Notes: generated by a model not told the origin, from the letters alone. A stretch of DNA of 64,000 nt from JACMLD01 sp039919885 (GCA_039919885.1 JBDSEV010000057.1:95279-159278), one strand, 5' to 3'; positions 52,567 to 62,612 are shown, numbered from the stretch's first letter. A program made the numbers and translations.

Positions 52567-54879
52567 TTATTGCACTACAATCTCATCAAAGAATAGCATA
52601 TTTTTTTCCCGTTCCTTAAAAATATTTGCGTTACGGATATTTATTTTAATAAATCTCGCGCTTGCATTAAAAGGGGGCGTGGTAAATTTTGCAATGTGAC
52701 GCAACAGTTGTTCCGGAACTTTTTTGTTGGTAACAGTGTGCTGTTTGGTGTACACTTTGCCATCCAGTGATGTAGCGAATTCAATTTGTGCGGGGCAAAA
52801 TATATTTCCCACCTGGTCTTCCATACTTTGCAGACTGATCAAATGGACCGGTTGTTCTTTTGAAAGATCAATAATTAAATTCAGCGAGGAGTCTGTAAAA
52901 AATATCCAACGGAAATCATAGGGTTCGACGCTACCAAATATCCCATCAGTTAAATTACTTAAAGCAAGCGGAGGTTTGTTTCCCGGCATCGGTTCCATCT
53001 TTACTTTTGCACCAACTGCTGTATGAATTGCTACACTGTCCGTACTTATTTTACCGAGGCGTTCTGTTTTGTTAAAAACGGCTGCTTTAAAAACGGCAGT
53101 ATGGTTTACTACAATGGGCTGTGTATACTTTTTCGAAGTAGTGGAAGGGTCGCTGCCGTTGGTAGTGTAATACACGGGATAATTTGGAACCTGCTTATTC
53201 AGTTTTATACTTACTGTTTTTTTTATTGGATCAAACTTTGGTCGGATGGCAACATTGTAAAGGCTGGTGGCGTAGTTTATACCGAGTGCATCGAAACGTT
53301 TGAATTGGATTTCCGTCTTGCTGATAAATCTTTGGTAGTTTTTTCTTTTCAGCGGTGTCCACGCAACTTCTGCCAGCGCCAGTAACCTTGGTAATAACAT
53401 ATACTCGGCGCGTTTTTCTGTTGCTATATTTTCTGTCCATAAACAGGCTTCTATGCCCAATATATGCGAAGTTTCCTGCGAAGACAATGATGAGGGCGTT
53501 GGATTGAAAGCATACACGGTATCCAGGGGTAGGCCTGTATAGCTAATGTCGGGTTCAAGTTGCGGATCAGATTGGTAGAAATCAAAGTAGGTGTAATGAA
53601 AGGGCGTCATTACTACATCATACCCTTTACGGATATCGGCTATCCCTGTTTCCGGTCCGTGCCAGGCCATGCCGATTGATTTTGGTGATACCTCGTCTGC
53701 TAAAATCTCATCCCAGCCTATGATGTGTTTGCCGTTTGCCTCAACAAAACTGTCTATGCGTTTCGTAAAGTAGGACTGTAATTGTTTGGCTGTAGTAAAT
53801 TCCTTTTCTTTCATTAGTTTACGGCAACGGGAGCAACCAAGCCAGGGATCGCCCCGCACCTCGTCGCCGCCGATATGAATATAAGATGATGGAAAGAGGG
53901 CCATCACTTCCTTCAAAATGTTTCCAATAAAAATATACGTAGAATCATAGCTCACGCAGAAATTATGTTTCAAATCTCCCGGGTAACCGCAGGGCATCAG
54001 CAAGGGTACCGGATTATCCAGGTCATTAAACTCCGGATAAGCCACCAATGCCGCTGTACAATGACCCGGTACTTCTATCTCGGGAATAATGGTAATAGAT
54101 CTGTCGGTTGCATATTGAATAATTTCTTTTACCTCTTCCTGTGTATAGAAGCCACCATAAGTGGCAGGTTCAGTTGCCTGTGTAACCGGCGCAATGGTCA
54201 TAGGTATGCCGGAGCGGTCAGCACGCCAGCCGCCCACCGATGTAAGTTTCGGGTATTGTTTAATCTCTAATCGCCAGCCATGGCTATCTGTTAAATGCCA
54301 ATGAAACGTATTGATCTTGTACATAGCGAGTATGTCGAGGTATTGCTTGATGAATGCCGTGCTAAAGAAATGACGGCTTACATCCAGGTGCATTCCGCGG
54401 TAAGCATATCGTGGATAGTCAGTGATAAGAACGCAGGGGATGCTCACGGAACTGGTTTTCCTGGTGGTGTACAGGGAAGAAGAAAATAATTGCCTGATCG
54501 TTTGAAACGCATAGAATACACCGGCTCCATCGATTGCAGTTATTTGCACGTGGCCGGGACTCACCTCAAGAATATATCCTTCTTTTTTTATTTGCTTTTT
54601 ATTGGAGAAACGGATAATAATATTGGGCGTTGATTGCTGCTGCGTTTTTTTCTTCAAAATATCAATACCGGAAAATTCCTGCAACTCCCGGGCAAATAAG
54701 TGGAGGGTTTTTATTACACCACTATCTTCGGGGAACGAGACTACGCAGGAGGAATCGAAATGGAAAAAGCCCGGCTTCTCAAAAACAGTTACAGGTTCGG
54801 GAATTACCCGAACCTGCTGTGCCATAACATGGACGTTGTACCATACCAACAAGATCAAAAACAACGGTGTTGATTTCAT
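52567..54879 (-). CDS. GH20 beta-N-acetylhexosaminidase
   Basis: A 770-aa exported enzyme. A signal peptide (about 1-20, LLVWYNVHVMAQ) precedes a GH20b lead domain (about 25-150). The GH20 barrel (about 155-500) has HWHLTDSHGWRLEIKQYP and the catalytic pair Asp339-Glu340 in IHIGGDEVRGD, where the Asp orients the acetamido group for substrate-assisted cleavage. A fibronectin/CHB_HEX_C-like segment follows (about 560-615; NKQVPNYPVYYTTNGSDPS), then a discoidin-like C-terminal region (about 630-770). It removes terminal GlcNAc or GalNAc from glycans or chitin fragments. It lies in one operon with SusC, SusD and NagX. Confidence 0.94.
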   Translation of the reverse strand: MKSTPLFLILLVWYNVHVMAQQVRVIPEPVTVFEKPGFFHFDSSCVVSFPEDSGVIKTLHLFARELQEFSGIDILKKKTQQQSTPNIIIRFSNKKQIKKEGYILEVSPGHVQITAIDGAGVFYAFQTIRQLFSSSLYTTRKTSSVSIPCVLITDYPRYAYRGMHLDVSRHFFSTAFIKQYLDILAMYKINTFHWHLTDSHGWRLEIKQYPKLTSVGGWRADRSGIPMTIAPVTQATEPATYGGFYTQEEVKEIIQYATDRSITIIPEIEVPGHCTAALVAYPEFNDLDNPVPLLMPCGYPGDLKHNFCVSYDSTYIFIGNILKEVMALFPSSYIHIGGDEVRGDPWLGCSRCRKLMKEKEFTTAKQLQSYFTKRIDSFVEANGKHIIGWDEILADEVSPKSIGMAWHGPETGIADIRKGYDVVMTPFHYTYFDFYQSDPQLEPDISYTGLPLDTVYAFNPTPSSLSSQETSHILGIEACLWTENIATEKRAEYMLLPRLLALAEVAWTPLKRKNYQRFISKTEIQFKRFDALGINYATSLYNVAIRPKFDPIKKTVSIKLNKQVPNYPVYYTTNGSDPSTTSKKYTQPIVVNHTAVFKAAVFNKTERLGKISTDSVAIHTAVGAKVKMEPMPGNKPPLALSNLTDGIFGSVEPYDFRWIFFTDSSLNLIIDLSKEQPVHLISLQSMEDQVGNIFCPAQIEFATSLDGKVYTKQHTVTNKKVPEQLLRHIAKFTTPPFNASARFIKINIRNANIFKEREKNMLFFDEIVVQ

Positions 54880-54936
54880 TCGTTCATCGATTTATCTATC
54901 AGGTTTTCATGGAAAATATTTTTGATATTTTGTATT

Positions 54937-56505
54937 TTATTTATTCCACCACACCGGCGTGCTCACTTTGTCCGGTCCATTCAACAAGGGAATTGCAGCC
55001 TGCACCGCGTTCCTGTTAGTAGAATATTCAAAACTTTGAAAAGGCAGCCGGCTTATCATTTTGCCCGCAGCTATATCAGGATTATCTATTTGAACAACTG
55101 GATATAATTTAGGAAATCCTGTTCTCCGCTGCTCAGCCCAGGCTTCTATACCATCAGGATAAAGTGAGATCCATTTTTGAGTGATGATTTGCTGAAGTTG
55201 TGTCGCCGCATTCGTCGCAAACAAAACAGGTATATCCGCGACTGCCGGTGAGTTTAAAAAGTCTCCCGGTGCAACTGGTTTCGCTGTACTTTGAATATAA
55301 TTTTGAACAGTGGTATTGTTGGTGATTCCCCACTGCTGCATAGAAGTAGTGATGCCCTGTTCGTACAGTTCTTTAGGTGTCCCAGCCATATTCCATGCAT
55401 TTAGGGCCCCTTCCGCTCTTAAAAAATAAGATTCTGCTGCATACATCACATTTAATGGGGTAGTGGATGCCGTTACGTCGTTCCAGCGATCTTTGTTAAG
55501 ATTAGATAAATTGACTGCACCGCTTGGTCCATTAACTACGGCTGTGCTTATTTGGTTAGGCGACAGACCATTTCGCATGCCATGAAATTTTCCGTCAGCA
55601 TCTGCGGGATCAAAATATTCAGACAGCCTTGGATCATCGTAGCCCTTTAAATAACTTTCCATACCAGCGCTCATCCGCATGTTTTCCCACGGAACCTCCA
55701 ATGCAAGCCCGTTTACCGAATTTGGACCCACCTCCACAAATGCACTCTCATCGTTGCTTGTCATTACGCCATCAGCAACCGCCTTTTCCGCTTCGGTCTT
55801 TGCCTTAGCAGGATTAACTTTTGAAATTCTTAGGGCAAGTCTTAAACGCATACTGTTGGCGAACTTTATCCAGTTTGGAATATTACCATGGTAGATCAAA
55901 TCATCGTTTCCAAATGGAGTTTGTGTTTGATCAGCTGCTTTTAAAGTAATTACAGCTGAATCCAGGGTCTTGAAAAAATCGTTGTAAATAGACTCCTGGC
56001 TATCATAGGGGATACTCAATTGTCCAAGGCCAGCCTGGAAATAAGGTATAGGGCCGTACATATCCGTTGTTTGATGAAAAATGTAAACTTTCCAGATCTT
56101 GGCAATTGCATTGGCCGAAGGCGCTATTCCTTCAGTGCCATCAATTACAATTTTAAGACTAGGCCAGTTCACCGTATACAACAGGCTCCAGGAATAGATC
56201 ATCAGGTCCTGGTTAATAATAAATCGGTCACCGGGAAAGCCGCCTGCATCTACAAAATACTGGCTCCACAGATCTGTATACAGGCTATGAATTACTTCAT
56301 AATTCCCAGGATCGGCCCACACGCCCTGCCACTGGCTTCGTGCAAAAGCTTTTGGAATGGCAGACGATGGCAAAGAACTGAACGTGGTAGGATCCGTATT
56401 TGTCTCGTCAAAATTTTTTGTGCATCCGGCATTGACCAGTATAAAAAGAAATGAAGCCGGTATAATGAATTTTATGTTTGATATATATTTAAGTAGCTGT
56501 TTCAT
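54937..56505 (-). CDS. SusD-like lipoprotein (SusD_2 type)
   Basis: A 522-aa surface lipoprotein: lipoprotein signal (FILVNAGC, Cys near residue 28), then the SusD-like_2 pattern (NFDETNTDPTTFSSLPSSAIP, the 'NxDP' start) and a helical TPR-type body (LKIVIDGTEGIAPSANAIAKIWKVYIFHQTTDMYGPIPYF is the hallmark stretch). It is distinct from the first SusD (8.5 kb), which is of the classic RagB type. It would pair with the STN-type SusC gene 16 nt upstream and bind amino-sugar oligosaccharides. The C-terminal IPFQSFEYSTNRNAV is typical. Confidence 0.92.
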   Translation of the reverse strand: MKQLLKYISNIKFIIPASFLFILVNAGCTKNFDETNTDPTTFSSLPSSAIPKAFARSQWQGVWADPGNYEVIHSLYTDLWSQYFVDAGGFPGDRFIINQDLMIYSWSLLYTVNWPSLKIVIDGTEGIAPSANAIAKIWKVYIFHQTTDMYGPIPYFQAGLGQLSIPYDSQESIYNDFFKTLDSAVITLKAADQTQTPFGNDDLIYHGNIPNWIKFANSMRLRLALRISKVNPAKAKTEAEKAVADGVMTSNDESAFVEVGPNSVNGLALEVPWENMRMSAGMESYLKGYDDPRLSEYFDPADADGKFHGMRNGLSPNQISTAVVNGPSGAVNLSNLNKDRWNDVTASTTPLNVMYAAESYFLRAEGALNAWNMAGTPKELYEQGITTSMQQWGITNNTTVQNYIQSTAKPVAPGDFLNSPAVADIPVLFATNAATQLQQIITQKWISLYPDGIEAWAEQRRTGFPKLYPVVQIDNPDIAAGKMISRLPFQSFEYSTNRNAVQAAIPLLNGPDKVSTPVWWNK

Positions 56506-56521
56506 AATCCTGGTTTATAAA

Positions 56522-59500
56522 TTAAAAATTGAACTTGAGGTAAACCCCGTAACTGCGGGTAGACGGCACAGGTGTGTATTCCAGTCCCTGGTTGTTACCG
56601 GTTCCCAACGCAGTTTCGGGATCAAAACCATGAGCATCATTTTTAAGGAAGAATAAGTTTCGTCCAAGCAGTGATACTTTTACCGCTTTAATGAATGTTT
56701 TCCCTAACCCAGGAAATTCATAGCTTATACTCGCTTCTCGCATCCGGATGTTGGTAGCGCTGTTGATAAACGCTTCTCCCACCAGGTTACTTCCGCCCAC
56801 GTACCGCCAGTAGTCTTCAACCGCTATCAGTTTATTATTTTTACCACCTGTTTCAGTTACCGAATTGGGAACGACAAATCCTGTCGCTCTATTTGGCACC
56901 GTTATTAACGAAGCACCATGCTCAGCCATCAGCGCCTGGGTGCCGGAAATCACAATGCCGCCTTTTCTTTCATCTATCAAAAAAGAAAGCGTCCAGTTTT
57001 TATATTGAAATGTATTGGTAATGCCGGCTGTCCAGTCTGGATTATAATTGCCTGCGTAAAATTTTGTCTGATCCCCTTCTACAAGTGGTAAGCCATTTGC
57101 ATCCACCACTATCTGTCCTGCAGTACTCCGCACAAAGCTGGTGGTATAAATACCGCCAAAACTTTTTCCTTCTTCGGCCACTATCATACCAAGTGTTTCA
57201 GGCGAAGACAATGGCGGCATCTTTTGTAATGAATCGAGGTAGAGAATTTTGTTTTTATTGCTTCCGAAATTTAGGAGCACATTCCATTTGAAATTTTTCG
57301 TTTCAATGGGGCTGGCATTGATCAATGCTTCTATGCCCGTGTTACGGACGTTGCCGGCATTGATAATACGAAATGCATAGCCGGAAGGGTTAGGCACATC
57401 GATTTGCAAAATCTGGTTTTTTGTATTGGTTTTGTAGTAGGTAAGCTGTGCACCAAAACGGTTTTTGAATAATTGAAAATCAACACCCGCTTCAAACGAA
57501 CGTGTTTCTTCCGGTTTTAAATTGGAATTGTGCAGCAACCTGTCAACAAAAAGAAATCCGCCATTGCCTCCCGGTCCAATGTAGGGGCTTTGTTTTAACT
57601 GGTTAAAGCCTGTGCCGTTGCCAACAAAAGCATACGAAGTTCTCACTTTAAGGAGGGATACAACTGCAGGCAGTTTCAACATTTCATTCAGGATAGCGCT
57701 TACGCCAGCCGAAGGAAAGAAATAAGATGCATTTTGTACAGGGAGGGTGGAGTTCCAGTCGTTGCGGCCTGTGAGATCTACAAAAAGATAATTTTTATAG
57801 CCTACCTGGGCTGCTACGTATAAGGATTGTTTCTCTGTACGGGCTAAAGAATTTAATGAAACGGTTGCGGCTCCATTTCCCAGAGAAAAAGAATTGGCAA
57901 TGTTCAGTCCCTGTGCATTGGCGTTGATGCCTTCAGTTTTAAATTGTTCTATACCTGCGCCGGCGTTTACATTCAAATTCCAGTCATCGGTAATCTTTTT
58001 ATTGTAGGTGAGCAATACATCATTGTTAAACTGGTTGAACGAAGATTTATTAAGTATATAATTGCCCTGCCCCGGCGTGGTAAGCCACGGAGAGCCATTG
58101 TAGTCTTTTTCTTCGCCATCGTCTGTGTAATGATCGAGACTGCTACGAGCCTGAATGCTTAAGCCCGGTGCGAGGGTATACTTCAATGCAACCAACCCGA
58201 TAAAACGGTTTCTTTTTCTTTGGTACAGGTTGCGGTATACTGCCCAATAAGGATTTTCAAAGGCCGGAGTAAGTGGCCCCCAATAATTTTGAACAGGTGT
58301 AAGTGTCGACACATCGATCGTCTCGAAATTTTTAATGTCATTAAGACGAAGGCTGCGGGGCATAGAATACAAGGTGGTCATTGCGTGATTGCCACCGCCG
58401 GCCAAAGGGCGGTTTTTGATATCTTCCTGCAAATAATTTGCTTTTACGTCGAGCGATAAATTCTTTGTGATCTGGGTGGTTTGCCTCAGGTTCAGGTTGT
58501 TCCTTTTATAATCATTATTGGGTAAGATCCCCCGGCTACCCGTGTTGGTATAAGAAAAATAGGTTTGAGACTTATCTGTGCCGGCTGACAGCGCCACGGT
58601 ATTGATAAACTCGTTTCCGGAAACGAAAAAGTTTTTAAAATTATCCGGCTGTGCAGTCAGGGCCTGCGTTTTACCGGTCCAGTCTTCTACTTGTTGTCCG
58701 GTCATAGCAGGTCCCCAGCTAAGGTCACCGCTTTTATTAAATACACCACCCTGCCCCTGGCCGTAGGTATTTTGAAATTTGGGATACAGCATAGGTGTTT
58801 CAAACATGGCCGAGCTTGAAACCTGCACGCCAACTCCCTTTCCTGCCCTTCCCTTTTTCGTGGTAACTATTACCACACCATTGGAGGCATCAGAGCCGTA
58901 CAGGGCCGATGCGGAAGCGCCGGTTAGAACGGTCATACTCTCTATATCATCCGGATTCAGGTTTGATATGCCATCCCCGTTGTCCCTGGCCAATCCTACA
59001 TTATAAGAAACATCATTAAATGCCTGCGGTGTATTATCAATGCGAACACCGTCCACCACAATCAGTGGCTGGTTGTTTCCGGTGATAGAGCGGTTGCCCC
59101 TGAAAATAATCCTGTTGGAACTGCCGGGGCCCGAATTGGTTTTACTAATGGTTAATCCGGCCACTTTACCGTTCATAGCGCTGGTAATATTCGCTTCCCT
59201 GCTATTACTTAAATCATTGCCACCCAGTGTTTGAGCGGAATAGGTAAGCGTTCGCTTTTGCCGGGTAATACCCAGTGCCGTAACCACCACGCCTTCCATT
59301 TCCTTCACATCTGCTTCCAGCACAACGTCTACGGTTGTTCTGCCATTTAATGCAACGGCGGTTGTTTTAAATCCTATATAGGATACTAAAAGAACCGCAT
59401 CTGCTTTTTGAACAACCAGGGTAAACCTGCCGCTTTCATCTGTCATTGTCCCTTTATCAGTACCCTTTTCCTGTACGGATATGCCTTTTTGTACAATGGT

Positions 59501-59926
59501 TTCGCCATCTTTTCGAAGGCTAACGGTTCCCGTGATGTTTACCTCGTAATCGTTTTTTCCTTCATCGGAAGAAATTACAATCAAATTGTTTTCGAGCAGC
59601 TTGTAGGTGAGGGGGGTTGATTGAAGGACGTTGTTCATCACTTCATCGATGGACGCATTGGTAGCCGAAAGGTTTACTTTGGCATTCCTGGGTAAGAGGT
59701 CATCGTTGTAAATAAAGCGGTAGTTACTAACCCGTTGAATAGAAATCAGCGCTTCTTTTAAGGCTGCATCTTTCAGCGTAAGCGTTATTTTGCCCTGCGC
59801 ATGGCCAGTGGCTTGTACCTGCAGGCAGGCAATCAATAAAATGAACGCGGTTAATTTCATAATTACTAAGCACTTAAAAGCAGTTGACCACTTGCGCGGA
59901 AACTTGCACGCAAATTTTTTTTCCAT
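56522..59926 (-). CDS. SusC-family TonB receptor with N-terminal STN signalling domain
   Basis: An 1134-aa outer-membrane transporter. A long signal peptide (1-44; the MKLTAFILLIACLQVQATGHAQ part is the classical core) precedes an STN domain (about 45-120; LKDAALKEALISIQRVSNYRFIYNDDLLP), the partner of FecR in surface signalling. A carboxypeptidase-like domain (about 130-210), plug (VVTALGITRQKRTLTYSAQTLGG; MTVLTGASASALYGSDASNGVV) and barrel follow, ending in a C-terminal Phe. It is divergent from nothing; fecR and sigma lie upstream on the same strand, a full sigma/FecR/SusC transducer. A strong hairpin lies in the leader (60001-60028). Confidence 0.95.
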   Translation of the reverse strand: MEKKFACKFPRKWSTAFKCLVIMKLTAFILLIACLQVQATGHAQGKITLTLKDAALKEALISIQRVSNYRFIYNDDLLPRNAKVNLSATNASIDEVMNNVLQSTPLTYKLLENNLIVISSDEGKNDYEVNITGTVSLRKDGETIVQKGISVQEKGTDKGTMTDESGRFTLVVQKADAVLLVSYIGFKTTAVALNGRTTVDVVLEADVKEMEGVVVTALGITRQKRTLTYSAQTLGGNDLSNSREANITSAMNGKVAGLTISKTNSGPGSSNRIIFRGNRSITGNNQPLIVVDGVRIDNTPQAFNDVSYNVGLARDNGDGISNLNPDDIESMTVLTGASASALYGSDASNGVVIVTTKKGRAGKGVGVQVSSSAMFETPMLYPKFQNTYGQGQGGVFNKSGDLSWGPAMTGQQVEDWTGKTQALTAQPDNFKNFFVSGNEFINTVALSAGTDKSQTYFSYTNTGSRGILPNNDYKRNNLNLRQTTQITKNLSLDVKANYLQEDIKNRPLAGGGNHAMTTLYSMPRSLRLNDIKNFETIDVSTLTPVQNYWGPLTPAFENPYWAVYRNLYQRKRNRFIGLVALKYTLAPGLSIQARSSLDHYTDDGEEKDYNGSPWLTTPGQGNYILNKSSFNQFNNDVLLTYNKKITDDWNLNVNAGAGIEQFKTEGINANAQGLNIANSFSLGNGAATVSLNSLARTEKQSLYVAAQVGYKNYLFVDLTGRNDWNSTLPVQNASYFFPSAGVSAILNEMLKLPAVVSLLKVRTSYAFVGNGTGFNQLKQSPYIGPGGNGGFLFVDRLLHNSNLKPEETRSFEAGVDFQLFKNRFGAQLTYYKTNTKNQILQIDVPNPSGYAFRIINAGNVRNTGIEALINASPIETKNFKWNVLLNFGSNKNKILYLDSLQKMPPLSSPETLGMIVAEEGKSFGGIYTTSFVRSTAGQIVVDANGLPLVEGDQTKFYAGNYNPDWTAGITNTFQYKNWTLSFLIDERKGGIVISGTQALMAEHGASLITVPNRATGFVVPNSVTETGGKNNKLIAVEDYWRYVGGSNLVGEAFINSATNIRMREASISYEFPGLGKTFIKAVKVSLLGRNLFFLKNDAHGFDPETALGTGNNQGLEYTPVPSTRSYGVYLKFNF

Positions 59927-60000
59927 AATTTTGAAGTGAAAGAGTTAGATAATAGGGGATGCAGTTATTCCAATAGCACACATTCCCTTGTTTACTTCTT

Positions 60001-60038
60001 AGAGGGGGATGCGTCAACATCTCCCTCTCTTTTTTTAA
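60001..60038 (+). promoter_or_regulatory. Hairpin between fecR and the STN-type susC
   Basis: AGAGGGGGATG / CATCTCCCTCT forms an 11-bp stem (one mismatch), loop CGTCAA, followed on the + strand by C and eight T. It looks like a + strand intrinsic terminator, but both flanking genes are on the - strand; on that strand it is a leader hairpin 75 nt upstream of the susC ATG, preceded by an A-run. Confidence 0.6.
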
Positions 60039-60106
60039 TCGCCTAAGTTTTAATCATTTGCAGTGTTTATTTGTTTTCCGAACATTCTACTAATCCTGAT
60101 TAATAG

Positions 60107-61168
60107 CTATTTTTTATTTATAAAAACTTCGTTGTTGCCAATTGTGTAGGTGAATGCGAAGGAACGGGTAAGCGCCTCCAGGGTTTGCTGGATGGTTTCC
60201 CGCTCTATCAAACCCGAAAATCGTTTTTTCTTAAGTGCGTCATCCTGCAAATGGATCCGTACATTGAACCAGCTCTCCAGCCGGGGCACCAGCTCCTCGA
60301 AAGTTTCGTTGTTAAAATCGAGCTTATTATCAAGCCAGGATGTTTCAGCAATCCTTTCAGGATTTTTGGCATTCAGTTTTAAAACAGCATATAGTGGTTG
60401 GGACAACAATGAATCTGCCGGTTTTATTTTTCCCGGGGGTGACGTTTCCTGCTCAACCGGGATAACGATCTTCTCATTCGGTTTTAAAATTATTTTCCTG
60501 TCTGGCGCCTGGCGGGTAGTAATTTCTATTACTCCGCGTATAAGTGCTGTTTCTATGGTTGGCTGGTTGGGATAGGCTTTTACATTAAAGGCCGTACCCT
60601 TCACGGTGATGTTGATGGCGCCGGTATGAATTACAAAAGGAAGTTTTTCATTTTTTACTACATCAAAAAAAGCTTCTCCTACTAGTGTTACTTCCCTGTT
60701 TTCATTGGGAAACTCACTGGCCACATAATCCAGGTGACTGTTGCCATTCAACCAAACCAGGGTGCCATCCGGTAAGCGGATCTTTAGCTTTGATCCGGGT
60801 TTGGTATCGATCTGGCTGGTATTTTCATTGGAGGAACGTTTAGTGCGTACGGCATAGTTATAAAATAAGGTAGCCGACACCAGCAACAAAATGGCAGCAG
60901 CAACCGACCATCGTTGTATAGTTTTGATAAATGTTTGTCTTTTGGTTCGGGTGGAAATACGGTCTTCAATATTTTGCCAAACTCCCGGACCAGCCTTTAC
61001 CGGCGGAAAAGATTCCAACGGAACATTCCAGATTTTGTTAGTCATTTCATCAGCATCTATGGAAGAAATGTAATTCGTCAATAAGATTTCTAACTCTTCA
61101 AGCTCTTGCCGGGTAGCTTCCCCGCTTTTCTTTTTTCCAAGCAACATCCATATCCTTTCAACCGGCAT
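60107..61168 (-). CDS. FecR family anti-sigma factor
   Basis: A 353-aa inner-membrane anti-sigma factor: cytoplasmic sigma-binding N-terminus (RIWMLLGKKKSGEATRQELEELE), one membrane span near 88-108 (WSVAAAILLLVSATLFY), periplasmic FecR domain (about 120-220; KLRLPDGTLVWLNGNSHLDY-type, here KIRLPDGTLVWLNGNSHL; GEAFFDVVKNEKLPFVI; VKGTAFNVKAYPN) and a C-terminal DUF4974 domain (about 280-350; FNNETFEELVPRLESWFNV). It should relay a signal from the STN domain of the SusC encoded next. The sigma gene is upstream on the same strand, 177 nt away. Confidence 0.94.
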   Translation of the reverse strand: MPVERIWMLLGKKKSGEATRQELEELEILLTNYISSIDADEMTNKIWNVPLESFPPVKAGPGVWQNIEDRISTRTKRQTFIKTIQRWSVAAAILLLVSATLFYNYAVRTKRSSNENTSQIDTKPGSKLKIRLPDGTLVWLNGNSHLDYVASEFPNENREVTLVGEAFFDVVKNEKLPFVIHTGAINITVKGTAFNVKAYPNQPTIETALIRGVIEITTRQAPDRKIILKPNEKIVIPVEQETSPPGKIKPADSLLSQPLYAVLKLNAKNPERIAETSWLDNKLDFNNETFEELVPRLESWFNVRIHLQDDALKKKRFSGLIERETIQQTLEALTRSFAFTYTIGNNEVFINKK

Positions 61169-61345
61169 AAAAATTATTTTTTTTATTCTTCCTGCATCCG
61201 GAAAAGATGAGGTTTATTGTGAGCATTCAGTATAGTCCTATAAACGCCTAAGGCAAACGCTTACCCCCAAGCGATCGTCAACTTTTTTTTAATGATTGAT
61301 TTTGGCCATTGCGGAATAGCGGAAAAGCAGTTGATGGAGAAGGCT

Positions 61346-61897
61346 TTATTTTGAAAGGTATACATGAACAGCAGCCTGGATCTTTTTTAACGCTATCCCC
61401 ATTTGGTTTTCTACGGTTTTAATATCCAGCCGTAGTAACCCGGCTACTTCCCGGTATTTTAAACTGTCTTCTTTCACTAATTTAAATATCAGCCGGCATC
61501 TGGGGGGTAGATTGTTGATGGCCTGGTGAATGGCATGCAGGGCCTCGCTTGTCAGCAGGATGTCCTCCGGCGTAGTAGCCAGTTGGTAGTAAGGAAGTGT
61601 CAGCTCGTTGAGATCAATAGACTTTTGCTTGCTGTATTTGCGGTGATAACTATAGCTGGTGTTGCGGGTAGTGACATATAGATACCATTTAAAATTTTCA
61701 AGTGTCGACACCCGCAAGCGCTTTTCCCAGATTTTAATAAAAACATCCCCCACTATTTCTTCCGCCAGCTGTTGTGAACGAATAATAGCTAAAGCAAATT
61801 CAAACAGGGGCTTGCTAAAGCCTTCGTATAGCAATTTTAATGCGGATTGATCGTCTCTGCCGAGCCTTTTTTGTATCTCTTTGAGGTCAATTGACAT
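61346..61897 (-). CDS. ECF RNA polymerase sigma factor (SusC/FecR-linked)
   Basis: A 183-aa ECF sigma factor. Region 2 lies at about 12-80 (LLYEGFSKPLFEFALAIIRSQQLAEEIVGDVFIKIWEK) and region 4 at about 120-175 (INNLPPRCRLIFKLVKEDSLKYREVAGLLRLDIKTVENQMGIALKKI). Compared with the first sigma (3.3 kb) the C-terminus lacks the hydrophobic tail. It heads a - strand unit sigma, FecR, STN-type SusC, SusD, GH20, NagX and ASPIC protein. It would induce the locus when SusC senses its ligand. Confidence 0.94.
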   Translation of the reverse strand: MSIDLKEIQKRLGRDDQSALKLLYEGFSKPLFEFALAIIRSQQLAEEIVGDVFIKIWEKRLRVSTLENFKWYLYVTTRNTSYSYHRKYSKQKSIDLNELTLPYYQLATTPEDILLTSEALHAIHQAINNLPPRCRLIFKLVKEDSLKYREVAGLLRLDIKTVENQMGIALKKIQAAVHVYLSK

Positions 61898-62096
61898 ATT
61901 GGTGGTTCATTTCGTTTTATTGCTTAATTTAAAAAAAACGGCTAAACTGACCCCCGTGCGGCATTTCAACTTAACCCCCTCAAACCAGATCTTAAAAACC
62001 AGCAGCTTGCGGCCAGGGAAACGCGTTGGGTAGTGAGATAAAGAACCAAAGTTTGTATAGTAAAAATAGAGATTAAATATTTGTTCTTTGGTGATT

Positions 62097-62450
62097 ATAA
62101 AAAGGACATTTCTGTTTCTGGTGTTGCTTTTTGTTTTTTATGCAAAGCGTTCCTGTAGAATGCTATTCTGGTGGATTGATGAACGATTCGGTCCGGGATG
62201 GCATCGGCCAGTTTTTTTTCCCCGATTATCGCATGCCATTTCTTTACCGGCACCTGTGAGGTGATATTGGTCGTTCGTTTGCTGTGCCGGTCTTCAATGA
62301 TATCCAGCAGTATGGCCCTGCCTTGTGCATCCAGGGGCTTAACAGCAAAGTCGTCTAATATCTATACATCCTTCTTTAAATACCAGCCAGTTCTTTTAGA
62401 TGTGCGCCCTCTGCTTTTTCATGCCTTCAGAATCAGTTCAGTGGTTATAA
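62097..62450 (-). pseudogene. istB: IS21-family helper ATPase IstB, C-terminal remnant
   Basis: On the - strand the last 90 codons read as the IstB C-terminus: LDDFAVKPLDAQGRAILLDIIEDRH, then TTNITSQVPVKKWHAIIGE and IPDRIVHQSTRI, ending at a TAA at 62097. The preceding Walker B residues are interrupted: DV*ILDDF has an in-frame TAG. Before that the match (KAEGAHLKELAGI) continues in another frame, so there is also a frameshift. The N-terminal two thirds, the transposase IstA and IS ends are missing. It marks an old IS21 insertion and cannot make a working protein. Confidence 0.85.
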
Positions 62451-62612
62451 TCAATATCCCTGTTCTTTAGTAAATCAAGAACCTACGCAATCATCCCTTT
62501 AGGTTCTGACTCCTCCCTGGTTACAATATCAATTTTCATTTTACTTCTTTTAAATGTAGAATAATTCCCCCTACTATTTTTCAGGGGAATTATAAGTTTT
62601 AATAACTGCCAA

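Noticed and set aside
62198..62470. 90-codon + strand frame
   Set aside because: It is the antisense of the IstB remnant, which has clear family sequence.
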